A stretch of 64,000 bases of DNA from Apoderus coryli (lineage: Eukaryota; Arthropoda; Insecta; Coleoptera; Attelabidae): the NCBI GenBank assembly GCA_911728435.2, contig OU452199.1, forward strand, positions 7,450,860 to 7,514,859, written 5' to 3'. Position numbers and translations under genes: made by a program. Positions 13,101 to 28,100 of this stretch are shown piece after piece. The notes beneath the pieces are model-generated. The model was not told the origin of the DNA and did no database searches. It worked only from the letters and a program-made list of their open reading frames with translations. Position 1 is the first letter of the stretch. Every line of letters begins with the position of its first letter.

Positions 13101-16100
13101 GATCAGAGCGATAGAGATAGAAGTCAGAGAAGGATTTTGTAGTTTTTTTTCTAAGCTACTCTGTGTAACTAGCTCGAACTTTAAGTTTAAGAAAGGGAAA
13201 TCTGATTCCTCCTGAGCTTTTTAAAGGGATATTGCAACATTATCATGTTTTGATATCCAAAATATGGAACACCGAGACAATGCCTGCTGAATTGCTAGAT
13301 GCCTCAATTAACACTATAATGAAAAAAAGTGGATATGTCCATATGTGGAAACTATCGTCGTATCTCTATCCTCTCCATCACCGGAAAGGTTCTTGCAAGA
13401 ATTTTGTCCAATCGCCTTCTCCCACTCTGGGAAGAGTGCTTACCGGAAACAGAATATGGTTTTACACCGAACATGAGTACAACCGAGATGATATTCAGTG
13501 CCAGGCAAATACAGGAAACCATGACTTTTCCTCCAAAATCGTCCTCTATACTTGGGTTTTATAGACCTGGTCAAGGCGTTTGACTCCGTTAACCGTGAGG
13601 CTCTCTGGAGTATATTAAAGCTCAACGGATCGGTCGTTGCACCGAGCTTGTTTTCGAAGTTTGTGGGAACGGTGTTTCAGCTTGTTAAAGATGAACTGCA
13701 GCGGGAAATAGAGATCGTCTACAGATTTGATGGCGGCGGACTCTTCAACCTTCATAGACTGCAAGCTGGGACGAAAATCGTATCCACATCAGTCATTGAG
13801 CTTCAATACGCAGATGACAATGTTGTCCTAGCTGATACAGAAGAGGATCTTCAATATATAGTAAATGCATTTATGCTAATGATAATGATGATGAGGTCTG
13901 GAGTAATTTGTACTTGATAGGAGGCGTTTTTAAGAAACATATTAATTTGGGTTCTGCGGACCTTGAAGTTAGCATCGCCCTCTAGCCGTGGATGACTAAG
14001 ACAAATTTTTACTGATTCTAAGAGGATATTTTAATATGATGTTAACACAACACTTAAATGAAAACTCATTCGCTAACACGGATAGCTTTAAATTATTTTC
14101 GCTAGTTTAATAACTAAATAATTAAACCATAAAAATGGAACGTTTATGTTATAAATTTCCGTTTTTCACTATTTATATTTTTAATTCCGAAGTAGGTGGG
14201 TACGTACTGAAATTAAGCAATTTATAAAACAATTTATGAGCTAAAAGTGTATGTTATTAATAATAACTATTATAATAGCCTCAAAGTGAAATTAATGCTT
14301 TTTTTTCTTGTACAATGCAAAAATATTGTAATTTAGATGTTGTATGACCAACAGAAAAAGGATATATAGAAACCAAATTATTCTTTTTACAAAAGAGAAT
14401 GTTTAACAGGGCACAATATCATTTTTCATTTTGTTTTTTTTTTGTTTTTTATGTTCATAGCTGCTGTATCCCAATTTAGTTTATTTAAAAATGAAAATTA
14501 CATTTCACAAACAATATTTTTATTATCACAAACAACGACATTTCTTATTCGCAGCTTCTGCATTTGAAATGTCACCACAAATTTTACTTTCCCGCACTTT
14601 TTTTGACATTGACAACTACTACAAAAACAATAAGCCCTATTTCTATAGTGCCTGTTCTAGGCAAAATTTTTCAAAAGATACTCTTTAAACAATTAGCCAA
14701 CTATTTTGAAAGAAATAATTTATTTTCTCCGCAACTTAACACCGTTTCAGATATAGAAAACTTTATAAATAGCGTTATAACCGCTTTTGCGAGTAGAAGG
14801 CTTGTGGGGGCTTCTTTTCTTGATTTAACAAAGGCGTTTGACTGCGTCTCACACGATATCTTGGTGGGTAAACTGGAGAGGTATGGTATGAGTACGAATT
14901 CGATTCGTTTGCTGAGTTCCTATCTCACTGGTAGGAATGTTGTAACGATGTTTGAGTCAAAGTCTTCTCAGCCCTTGTTGAGCTCTTGTGGAGTCCCTCA
15001 GGGCTCGGTGTTCGGACCTCTATTGTTTTTGATTTTCATTAATGATTTATCGCTACATCTGCCATGCTCTGACCTGACATTGTTTGCAGACGATTCAACT
15101 ATTGTCGATGTTGAACTGTCGAGTGATGTTCTGGCCTCAACAGTCGAGGGCTGCTGACTGGTTTGCAGCTAACAAACTCTGTATAATGCCAATAAAACAG
15201 CTACTAAAATATTTACATTACGCGAGACGGATGTTGCTGTTTCTGATGGTCTGGTAAAGTTTTTGGGTGTCACTTTGGACCAAAAGCTAACTTGGGCGGG
15301 TCATGTCGAGGTTACCATTGCCAAGTTGTCTAAGGTTGTGTTCATGTTGCGAAGCTTGAAGGGTGTAGTCTCTTTTAATGTTTTGAAATCAGCATATTTT
15401 GGCCTTTTTCACAGTGTGGCTTCATATGCTTTGCCAATTTGGGGACACTCTTGTCATGCTAGTCGGGTATTCGCAATCCAAAGACGCGTGGTTCGAATAA
15501 TGACAGATTTAAAGTTTAGAGAGGATGTCAGACCTAAATTTAAAGAATGTAAAATAATTACACTCCCGTGTCTCTATATCTACAATTCAATTATGTATGT
15601 GAAAAATAATTACAATCTGTACATAAGGCATGATGAAGTTCACAACCACAATACCAGACACAAAAATGACATTCTTCCTGAATATATGAGGTTGGGTAGA
15701 AGCAGAAATTCTGTAAATTATTATGGTCCCACATGCTATAATCATTTGCCAGATAGTTTGAAAACACTGAGCCTTGCAATGTTCAAAAATAGATTAAAAA
15801 ACTACTTAATTGACAAGGCTTTTTACTCCATTGATGAATTCCTCAGCACTGACTTTCTGTTTTGATTAAGTTATATACATTTCTATGTTTTATGCTGGTT
15901 ATGTAATATTTTAGTATTTAATATGACTTGTGTAAACCTTTTTTGGTAATGACATGTAATGACAATAAATAAATAAATAAATAAGATACCTAATGTGAAG
16001 GTAATAATTAAGTGAAAGTAGTAAAATGCGGACATGCACACATGAAAAAAAAATATATTTTCATAACATCAAATATTTTTCTGATTTTTTTTTATTTATC

Positions 16101-19100
16101 ATTTTACGCTAAGAAACCAAAAACTGACTTTTGGTCTTATTTAATTTTATATTTATGCCTTTTTGAGACGCCCTGTTTAATAAAAATATTTTTTTTCATA
16201 GTAGTTCTTATTTTTTCGACAGGCAACATCTTTTATCAAGAATAACTTTTTTTCGTATCTTTCAATATTTGGTCCATTTGTCCTCTTGTTAACCGCATCC
16301 GTGGACATACTGTATATAGATAAATTAGAACCAACTTATTGCGATACATACTACAAACTGAGGAAGTTACAAATAAATAACAAAACGTCGTTGATTACAG
16401 TAAAACTGTCAAAACATGGTATATAGAAATTAATCCATGTCCATGATGCAATAATTTTATATTTTAATAATAAATGACTTATATTTGTTAATTAGGTGCC
16501 TTCATTCAACGGCTCCAGCCACCTCCGTTATCGCGGACTATCAGAGTCCGCTCTAACATGGCTGGATCTGGACATAACGCTAAAACCGACAACTCCAGAT
16601 GGCCTAGTCATGTACAACGGACATAGATTAGATGGTACCGGTGACTTTATGGGACTCTATTTGAATGATGGTTACGTAGAATTTGCTTATGATTTGGGAA
16701 CTGGAGCAGCGATTGTAAGGAGTCATTATCGAGTCGATATGAGCGTTTGGCATCAGGTTAGATTTCATATTCAAATTAGATACGCTTAAGAACTTTTATA
16801 TGTGTACAAGCGGCCAATAGACTCAGTTGCAATCCTCGAGACAATAGTTCGACCTTAAAAAGAAATTGAGATCGAATGGAATATGTCATTACATTTCTTG
16901 CATCTCTAATAATAAAAGAAAAAATATATCGATACATTTCGTGCATCTCTATGATCCAGTTTATTGATTTTTTTTTATTATTATTGAAATTGTAGCCCGA
17001 CTGCACGCATATTGTTACTCGAACGGGGTCATTGAATTTTTTTTATTATTATTGAAATTGTAGCGAGGATGGTAAAAAATCAATATTCGAATGCCAAATG
17101 TGTCAACATGTGTCATTTAAAAACTATTCTGCCAGATTTAGTTCATGTGGTTAGTAGTAAAATAAGTATAAGTTTTTTTACATAAAATAATGTTTTAATA
17201 TTTGTTATATTATTGTGGGAGTTGAGTAAATTAAATTTGTTGGAAAATCTATCTAATAATGTTCCATGTGTAAATGTATTGTGTAATGTGTGGATTTATT
17301 GAGGAAAATGTGCTGGAATATGTTTATGGTGAAAATCTTCAAATAAAGTGTGGCATCACCGAATTTCTCATCCTTTCTTGATTGTTGCCAGATTTTGAAT
17401 GAATTGAATTGAATAAAATAAAAATAATATGGAATTTTTTGAAGAACCAAATTATTTTAGCTTTTTTTATAACATAAAATAAACTTGGGGAAATAAAGTT
17501 TATGTTTAATGAAGCATCTGCGCATGTATCGGGTGTAAATAGATTTCGGATTAATTACGGTATTGCGCGAATAATGAGTACGAGGTGTAGGATAGCGATA
17601 ATTTCAAAAACAGTCTGGCAGCCAAGTATTGTTAGTTGGTATGTTGAAGCGCGTAGATTCCATAAGAATAAGACACAAATCTATTTTCTTTTCTAATGGC
17701 TTTACTTTAATGAAAAAAGTGACGGTTTGGGAACTATTTTAAAGATGTTTCCCTTCAAAAGTAAACGTTGCATTACGCTGACTATTTAAACGTATGTTAA
17801 AACGCATGGCATATTTTTTACACTTGTTTTGATTGTCAGAACTCCGTGCCAAACTTTACCCTCTTTTCGTTGAAGATTAGAGTGAATAAGAGAAGAGTGT
17901 TTCATTATAGTTAATGTATTACTAAATATGAACCAACATGGCTATATGAAGGAGTAAATCTACATTAAATACACGGCTTTATTTGATTTAATCAGAGAAA
18001 TCATGGGTGGTTTGGAATCGGGAGATCTTTCAGTAGGAATCTTCTTAAATCTTCCCAAAGCCTATGATTGTTTGGAAAGAACTTCACTGCTTGAAAAGCT
18101 GAATTGTTAGGGGTGCGTGGTCGCGCAATCACATCTGAAGGGAAGAAGTCGACTAATAGGAATTCATATCAATGAGTTTCTGGTTTGGTCTGACCACGTA
18201 TTTTCTAAAAAGTTAAATTCGATATGTTCTGCCTTCAGAATTATCGTGAGATACTTGGACGTTGCTTGTTTGAAGGATGATACATTCAAAAATCTCTTAA
18301 TAATAAAATTGAAGTAGCTAATCTGAGTTTTAAAACAAAAAAAAAAATTTGTGGCGTCAAAACGCGTCTAGAATGTTAAGATTTTGTAATGATTTCAGAA
18401 AATTGTAATTTACGTAACAAGTCCGGAAAATAGGTTTTTTTTGGACGAATAGATAAAATTCTAGGACGAGTAGTAGGCGATTCTTATTTATATTAATATT
18501 TATATTAAAATTCGAGCAATTAAAATAAAAAGAATTTGCCTACATAGTAAAGAGATATTAAATAGGCATCAAAAACTGCAACTTTTGTCTAATTTAACTA
18601 ACTCTGCATATTTTTTAGTTTTTATATTTTAAATTGTGCTTTGGTTAAGTTTGATTTTTTAAGAAACGTATAAATATTGGTATTATAGATTGTTTTTCAA
18701 TCGGTTAGGTGACGTGAGGGGGTGGGCCCGGAAATTCCTTGGAACACAGGCCCGTAACGGCATCACTACGCCCCTGGTTTTAGTTTATAGAATAACTACA
18801 TTCATAATTTGAAAAAATAATCCATTCTTAAGTGGAGTTGTAGGTATATTTTCAAAATAAAAGTCGAATCTCCACACAAATAAGTTTAATAGGGTTGATC
18901 AGTTGGTTTTCGCCAGTGCCATTAAATAAACAAAAAAAGAAGTTTAATAGAAATTTATAATCAGCATCCAAACGATTTTTTTAAACTAATTTTTAATTAA
19001 ATCAGTTTAAAAAAAAATTAAACTAATTTTTAATTAAATCAGTTAAAAAAAATTTTAAACTAATTTTAAATTAAATCAGTTTAAAAAAGTCTATTTCCTG

Positions 19101-22100
19101 CTTTGATAATTCATCCACATATTTATTATATAGCTGAAAATGCGATATGTGTACAATGGAAGGAGATGAACATCTGGTAAAAAATGACTAGAGTAGCTTA
19201 ACATCACAAAAGCGGATATAAGCTATAAAGCATTGTAGTATGTAGTGAAGAAGCATGATTTGTTTGTTGCTTTGTTTCTTTTCCATTCTTATAAATCTAC
19301 CTACACTAACGTAATGTTTAAACGTATTGTATGGAATTGGTTTGAAAAGACATGCGAAATAATAATTAATGTTGTTATAATTTTAAATTTGAATCGTTAA
19401 GATCTCGATTGCTTATCATCAGCTACATCAATAGAAGCATTTAAAAAGATCAAAACCAGTTGTAAATTTTTCCAATGCAATTTGGTTAGTTGAATAAGCG
19501 TTAGCACCGGCAGTTTACTGACTGACGATGACTTATTAAGTCATTAAATTCGAAATATCGAAAAGTAACTCTTGAAGATGCCGACTTAACAATCCGAGAA
19601 ACCACAGTTTTTTACTGGACTATTTGGATTTATTATACAATAATATTTATAGTAACACACCTTATGTGTTAAATAAATAAACGTTTTGGACACAACGTCC
19701 CATCATCAGCAACACAAATAATAACAAACATAATATCTACATTCTATAGATTATTGATCAATTATTATTATTTAAATAATAAAATAAGAATTATGAATAT
19801 TTAAAAAATCTTACAACATTGTTCAATTTGAAAAAATTCAACTAGTTTTGTTTGTTTTCAACGAGTTGACTTGATGAAACTCGGAAATAGGAATCATTTT
19901 GTTTCAGCAAAAATTTTTGAGATATGTGCATGGCTGATATTAGGAAAAACGTAGAAATCTGAGTAAGTCTGTATAAAATAATTTTATGATATCGTCTTTT
20001 GTTTTTTTCTTAAAGAAACAAAGAAAGAATTATTGTTTTTACGAATTGCTTGTTACCTAATGTAGTTGAAAATTTGCTTTCTTCTCTCCACAACTCATCA
20101 CTGGTGATCGGCAGACAATGTGAACAAATTACGAAGAGCTTATAATAGAGATAGCGAAGGACAAGAAGATGTTTGTGGTGACATCTAGTGTGAGCAGGAA
20201 ATATGTCAGGTGGAACAAAGTTCAGAAACGATGGCCGGACAAGAAGTAACATGGCATTGGAATTTAATGGAGTTGTTACTTCTTGTCGGGCCACCGCTTG
20301 TGAACTTTGTTTCACCGGGCATATTGCTTGCTCACACTAGATGTGGCCACAAACATCTTGTTGGCAGAATTCTTTCACATCATAAATTATCTAAAAAATG
20401 AATCAATCCTTATTATATGTCGAGCCATTTCATACAGCAAATTATAAAATTACTGGGTTTGAATTAGTTGACAAACAGATATACAGGGTGAGTCACAACG
20501 GACGCCACGAAGTTTAATGAGAATAATAATATAATAATAATAATAATAATATATATTTATTCAAGAAAGAAACTGCAGTACAAATTTTGAATTTCACAAG
20601 AATATGCTTAAAATAAATATATAGTAGAAATTCCCAACATAATAAAACATACTTAACTAAACCCTTTCTACTATTTGAGAATTACTAAGCTAAAAGCTTG
20701 TCAGCCATTCTCAAATAGTTCGAGCAATAGTTTATACTTTCATCCCTATAAAGACAATGATAAAGCAAAAATAAACAAAGAAAAAAGAAAAAAAAACAGC
20801 AATTAATTAATACATAAACAAACACCCTTACTTATATAATATTACATACCTGGCCAAGCCAGCAACTAAATAGGTAAACTACTAATAGTAGACAAATAAA
20901 CAAGTGGAGAGCGAAACTGCAGTATTTTTTTTTTCTCCTATAGCATTTCTTAATATACTGGGTCATTTTCAATAAGCCAATTTGATAATTTGCCTTTGAA
21001 ACTCCCTACTTTGGTTTGTGTTTTAAGTTCCGTACTAATACTGTTGTATAGTTTTTGTCCAATATACCTAAAACTTCTTTGTCCAATTGTCAGTTGTGTT
21101 TTAGGAAGTACTACGTTTTCATTCAGTCGAAACCTTGTATTGTGTTCATGAGTCGGTAGATTTCTTAATTCATTACTTTTAATTAAGTGCAAGAGTGAGT
21201 ATTTGTAGAATATGTTTTTGATATTAAGAATTCGATTTTCAGTATATAGAAGTTTGGATGGATATGTCTTATTTAGTTTGAAAATAATTTTTAGGACTCT
21301 CTTTTGAATAATGTTTAATGGATGCATAGTTGTTGTATACGCTCCACCCCAACCAATAATCCCGTAAGAAATTAAAGGGTGTATCAGTGCATAATATACT
21401 GAAACGAGTTTTTGTGTGTTTATAATTTTACTCATTTGTTGAAATAAGTATACTAGTGACCTAATTTTTTTTACAATATATTGGATGTGGTGGTCCCATT
21501 TTAGATTATTATCCATTATGATACCCAAATATTTTACTTTATCTGTACTCACTAGTGACCATGTGCAGTTCCTGAACGGAAAATTTATCTGGAGTGGGTG
21601 ATTCGTTGGTAAGCGATCGCTGTAGTTTGAAAAAGGTAGGTATTCAGTTTTTTGCAAATTTATTGTAAGTAAATTTTCATCAAACCAACAAACCATCTTC
21701 CCCAAATCGTTACAAATAGAGTTTTCTACCTCTTCCCAGGTGTTTCCTTCCACGAACAACACCGTGTCGTCGGCGAAAGACATAATTTTTCCCGAAACGT
21801 CCAGGGAAAGTAATTCATTAATATACACCAAAAAAAGGATAGGACCAAGAACTGTTCCTTGTGGGATGCCATAAGTTACAGCTCTCGGCTCGCTTCGATA
21901 ACTATTAATTTCCACAAATTGTTGTCTATCCTGTAAATAATTTTTGATTAAATTATATGCTACCCCTCTTACTCCAATATTTTCCAGCTTTATCAAAAGT
22001 TTAGAGTGGCTAACGGTGTCAAAAGCCTTTGCTAAGTCAATAAAAACAGCTGCACAAGGTTTACTATTATCTAAAGCGTTGTATATATTCGATACCAAAA

Positions 22101-25100
22101 CTGCTATAGCGTCACTAGTGGATTTATTTTTTTGAAAGCCAAATTGAAAATTTGAAATAAGTTTGTATTTTTCAAAGAATGTAACTAGTCTGGTTTTTAG
22201 AGCCTTTTCAAAAATTTTCGCAATATTGGAGATGAGACTTATTGGTCTATAATTAGCAACTTCGTTTTTGTTTCCCTTTTTAAAAATTGGTGTAATAGTA
22301 GCCACTTTATAGTGGTTAGGGCATTTTCCTGTAATAAATGATAGGTTTATAATATAGGTTAAAGGTTTACATATATATTGACTAATTTTTTTCAGAAAGC
22401 AATTTGAAATTTTATCGAAGCCTGGAGAAGAGTCGTTTTTTAAAGTTCGAATAATATTTGATACTTCTATTTCATCTACAGGTTTAAGGAAGATTGAGTT
22501 ATGAAAATTGTGAGATTGTCTTTTAGGATTTAGATGGTTCTTACTTATATCGTTAGCCATTTTTTCTCCGATCGTTGCATAATGGTTATTGAATATGTTA
22601 ACGATCGTGTTCATATCTGTTTGCCGTTTACCGTTGCTATCAAGAACTTCATTAATGTTATTAGTAGATTTATATTTAGTATTTGTATACTCATTTAGTG
22701 TTTGCCATAGTTTTTTACTATTATTTTTGTTGTTTTCAATAATTTTTTTGTAGTGTTCACTTTTAAGCTTGTTTGTTAAGTTTATAAGTTTATTTCTATA
22801 TTTTTTGTATTCCTCATAAATTTGTTCATTTTTTGTTCTCTTATATTTTTTGTATAGAATATCTCTTTTGTCAATTGATTTAAGTATACCTTGGGTGATC
22901 CATGGCTTCTTTTTAGTTTTGTTTTTAATGGTAACTGTATTTGTTGAAGTCTTTACGTGCGTGTTTATTATGTCAATAAAATTGTTTTGAGCTGTATCAG
23001 GGTCATTATTTTCGTAAACCAGTTTAAACTTTTCTTGAGACATTAACCTCTCTAATTTATTGTAGTCTACAAATAATTTGATTTGGTTAGAGTTTGTACA
23101 GCTTTTGTTGTTTATAGGAAGTCCAGTTTTAAACTGTAACAAAGTTGGATAATGATCACTTATTTTTGAGTGAAGTACTATAGGTATCAAATTTTGAATT
23201 TGATTATTATTATTTCTAAGGAAAATATGGTCTATGCAGGATTTAGAGTTTTGTTCCACTCGTGTATATTTATTAATTAATGACTTAAAACCATTTGTAT
23301 ATAATGCATTCAAATATTCGTGTGCATCAACTGACGTTCCTAAAATATCAATATTTATATCTCCTATAATTATTTCAGTATCCGAAAATCGTAGGTTATG
23401 TAGGTAAGCTTCTAGTTCATTCACAAAGTCTGATTTATTTACTGTGTGAGGTCTATAAATCGAGGTAATAGAAATGGTTTTATTGTTTACAGATATTGTC
23501 GTCCTAATGCATTTAATAGAGGATATTTCAATAATATTTACTGTGAAATTATAATTTGATTTTATGTATATTATGGAACCGTCGTTTTTATTAATGGTAC
23601 TGTGACTATATATTTTTGTATAACCCCTCATTTCAAACATATTTGCATTTTGCAGTTGGTGCGTTTCTGTTAAAACAATTATATCAAAAATATTATTTAA
23701 GTTTTCTAGCATAATCTCAAGCTGATTAAAGTTTTTATATATGCTTCTAATATTAGTGTGAAAAATATTAAAATTAGTATTATTTTTTGATGGATCTATA
23801 TATTCAAAAACTTCTCCGCATGTTTCACTCTCCATCGTGTCTATCTCAAACAAATTAAAATCTCTTACGTAGTTGTTCATTCCTACTTATATTCAGCAAT
23901 ATTAATATTATAATAAATTTACTATACTATTACAATATTCTCCGAAGTAAAGAGTAAGACATTAAAAAAAAATAAAAAAATAATCTACTATTAACCACCC
24001 AAATATGCTAAATACCACGAACTTTATTAAATAACAATTTTCAGTATTTAGAACAAGACAATATATTTACTATTTTTATTATACTATTCTATTATACTAT
24101 TCTATTTTTATTATACTATTTTATTATACTATTCTAAGCAATACACTAATCTGGTTTATTTGATTTTCTTTACCAATCCCAAATCTTGCGGTGGGCTGTA
24201 TACTATGTTCATACGTTTTCTTTTAGATTGTCTCCTGGTTTCGACCTTTTGCGCCAACAATTTTTCAGTTTTATTGTTTCTCCTGTCTGCTAAATCCTTT
24301 TTGTTTGGGCTTAAATTTATAGCATCACTTATACCCTGAATTTCTGTTATTGTGTCTTCCTCCTCCTCTTCAAATTCTTCCTCTGTTTGTTCTGAATCTT
24401 CCACTTCACTTGCAGCTTCTTCCAGCTTTTTCAAATCTGTCGTTGTGTATGTTGTGTTGTCGACTATCAGGGTTTTTCCTGTAATTTTAGCTTCCCTATT
24501 TTGGTCTTTAGCTATCTTCAGATGCTTTCGTAATGTTTTATTTTCCTCCCGATCTTCAAAACATTGATCATTTGCAATGGCTAAGTTGTGATCCTTTAGC
24601 TTTTTTAAATTATTCCTGTTTTTGAAGAGAGTTAGCTTTTTTAGGTATGATACAAATTCAAGAATGACTGGTGGTTTCTTGGATTTCCCTATTCTGTATA
24701 TATTGTTAATATCTTCTTCCCTTATGTTAGTTTCTAATATTGTATTGAAGGTAGAAAGAGTGTCTTTGAGGAGTTGTGGAAGATTTGTTATCTCTGGATT
24801 TATTCCAAATATAATTATATTATTTTTCCTTGTCCTCCTTTCAAGAAAAAGGCATCTTTTCTTGAGCAGTTCGACTTTAGCATTACTTTGTTCTACACTG
24901 TTTTGTAAACTTGATATCGTAGTATCTAGTTTTGTTACTATATCGTTTGTTTGTTGCTTATTGGCTAATATAATTAAATTAAACAATTTCTGTTGATCTT
25001 CCGAGAGATTTGCTATGCCATCCATACTATTTAAATATGTAATATATAAGAAACGAATAAGTTGGTGCAATAGACATACGCCAGCAATCGCAATTTCTTG

Positions 25101-28100
25101 TGTTGTTTTTTATATAGATCGATAAATTTTAAAATTTTGCCAATTTGATCTTTATGTTAATTCGATATATGGTTAGTGGGTCAGTATTTACTACGTACTT
25201 TGCGTAACTATTGCAGATTTTGGCCTACCTTTACTTTATTCCTTTAGATATAGCCTTTGTGTATACTAGTGCACAATCTTCAAATTTTTGTTCAACTTTA
25301 TTTAGAAAACTAAATATATTTTTTGCTTTTTGTTGCAGCGACATTATGTTAGCCCATTAAGGCTACATTTGTAAAATAATTTCAAATATACAGGGTGCAG
25401 GGTCCCCGTAAGCGAGCCCCGTAAGTTTTGTCGATATAATCAACAAAAAATGTTTGTATTTCGGGGGGTCACCGGGGCTCAGGAGAGAGATCATTATCAA
25501 AATTAAAACTAATACAAAATTACTTAAGATACACAATGGCACAAGAAAGATTATCTGATCTAGCAATTATAGTTAATGAACAAGACATACTCGAGTAAAT
25601 TTTCTTCTGCAAAATGCAGGAAAGTTCAAAGTTGAATTGGTCACATAATAGAACTAAAATATACAGGGTGTTCTATTTCAGATACCTAAGGAAGATGTTA
25701 TAGATTGAATAAAGAACACCCACAATAGTATTTTTCACTTCTAAAATTGCAAAACCTATTCTATACAATACGCTTCTGCCTTACATTACCTTGATTTAAA
25801 TAATTCCAACTTCACTCCCCATATTGCGACCTTTACGGCAAGTATATAGGTACTAGTGGCCTTATTCACTTAGGTATTACTTTTATCTTCTCATTTTGTC
25901 TTATTTAGATATATTTCCTGCAGTATGTAGGTATATTATTATTATGAGACTTCCAAAACGTAAACTTGCATAATATACTCCCTTGAAAGAACTTTCATAT
26001 GCTTTAAACTTAATTTCCACATGGAGTTTCGCTCTTTGTTAGACTTTAAAACTGAACAAAGTTCACACATAAAAGGTTGAGAAATGGACAGTTGTTAAAA
26101 ATGAAGTTCTTTGCCTGAGCCCTGAACTGCTCCCTTGCTTCAGAAATGTGACTATGTATGGCAATTTTAATTTTAAATTACAAATAATAACGCCAAGCCG
26201 ATTAATTATACATGCAGGTTCACTCGACGACAATGAAGTGGGTCTGCCTTGACCGGAAGACTTTCAGATTCATCCCCGCATTCTGTAACATTTTATTTAT
26301 ACAGCAACTTGTATGTGATTAAACTTTTATTGAAATACATAAGTGTTATTCTTTCGTAGTGATTGATCTGAACAAGTGAATGTGATTATACTGAACTGAA
26401 TATTTGGCGAAACCGAAAGATCATCATTTTTGTGAATGTCTTTCACTTAACCTCGAAAACTTGTGAAAACAACCAAATCTGCTCTGAAAACTGGAAAATT
26501 ATTTACTCCATGATATTATTATCCATGTTTTAAACTTTTACAATTTATTGGTTTGATTCGAAATCATATTCCAATTAGGTATCTCTGTATATTCAATACT
26601 TTTAGAGGTTAACTGTTAACTGAACGAAGTAACCGGTACCTAGAGGTTGATCAGTAAGCGGCAAGGGGGGTACGAATTTTAATCAGTTTGGTAGAAGTGA
26701 CCGATGTCGAAAGAATACGCACAATCGTGAATGAACTGACAATTTTCAGATTGTTCACTTAGTTCAGTACGAAAGAATAACCCTATAAACAACTCGTTTT
26801 ACAAACTTATATCTATCTAGAGCCTAGCGCTTACATAAATATAACTAGTGACGCGTTACCGATCTTGTTTTTATAGAGATGTGCATATCAAAGATATCAC
26901 ATATGGTTAAGGATGTGTAGAACATGTAACCATATGTGACAGATTCCTCCATTGATCATGTTACACATTGATTATAGAGGAGGACGGTTGTGGATCTCCA
27001 ACGCCGCTTTTCCCCTTTGATTTCAGTTTGACCTTGGAGAAACAGCTACAGACAACTATACTTTTACTTTTCAATGATTAGTAATAAACTGAAAAATATT
27101 CCTGGAATATCGCACATTGCAATGTGAATATTTTTCATTTCCATGTTACTGTAGTTGCTAAAAAGTCTATATATTAGTAAATATTTCAACTTTTACAACT
27201 TAAACAGTAATTTTAATTAAAATTTTATTTGGAAAAATAAACATTTTAGTGATAAAATAGATACATTTAGAGAGTAAATGTAAATTAAATACTAGCTAAT
27301 TTTAAGTTTATAAAAGCCATATATATCCAGTGGTAAGGCTGCCCGATAAGTGTAAAAGAGTACGAAATATGCCCATATAGCATTCTGTACTTTATATTTT
27401 GAAATAAAAACTTCATGAAAATAATTAATTGAGAGTTCTAAAAACATAATATATTATTTTCATTATTTATTTAGGAAACTTGTGCTTGTAATCAGTGCGT
27501 ATAGTATTCAACCAGTAAGCACCTACTTAGTGGTTTTGCCTTATTCTCTAAATTTATACATACCAATTTTGGTAGCGGGAACATATTGTATCGGCTTTCT
27601 TAATTTCGCTATTGTTTTGTTATTAAGTTCGTAAAATGCTTCTCTTTCGGCCTAGTCCCTAAAAGTCGTCCTGGCAACCTTTACAGACTATTCCAAAATT
27701 CCTTGGAATGTCTAAATTTGACAAAAAACTTAAAAAATTCACTTAAATTTAAAACGTACATAATTCTTTTACTACCTACTAAGAATAATTTCAAAAGCCA
27801 ACACGTAATCTAATTTTTTCGACTAGTAAAGTTATTTTGGAAAAATAAACCAGTTTGTGCTTTTTGAAAACTGGTATCTGCAAACGAAATACTCGTAACT
27901 CCTTTTCCGTCAGCAGGTAAATTTACTTTCTGATGCGGTGGAGCAAATGCGAACGATGTAGACTTGGTGCTACATCCGTATAAGTGGTCACGATGTTCTT
28001 TTCCCCGATTAGCAGTTTGCAAACTTTCTTCTTTTTCTCAATAGATTCTTCTATGTAACCTTCAACCACTGTGGACGACCTAAATATTGTTTAGAACAAT

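Larger units (their letters stand above)
20521..25080 (-). mobile_element. Near-complete two-ORF LINE of the CR1/L2 group (Jockey superfamily)
   Basis: The minus strand holds ORF1 (304 aa), a 275-bp spacer, ORF2 (976 aa), a 3' UTR of about 400 bp with AATAAA and a terminal ATT microsatellite (20521-20553). Both ORFs are uninterrupted, so the copy looks recent. The exact 5' end and the target duplication were not found. It sits antisense in the 14.9-kb intron between the two halves of the LG2 domain. A 5'-truncated relative lies at 7668-8960. Confidence 0.85.

Noticed and set aside
19522..19555. CTGACGA followed by a perfect hairpin and a later GAAA, considered as another hammerhead
   Set aside because: Eight extra bases separate the hairpin from GAAA, which breaks the core geometry.
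20010..20401. 101- and 63-codon frames on opposite strands with similar peptides
   Set aside because: They are the two sides of the hairpin repeat at 20162-20361.
24352..24996. Plus-strand open frames of 71 and 124 codons
   Set aside because: Antisense shadows of LINE ORF1; the Ser-run mirrors its Glu-run.
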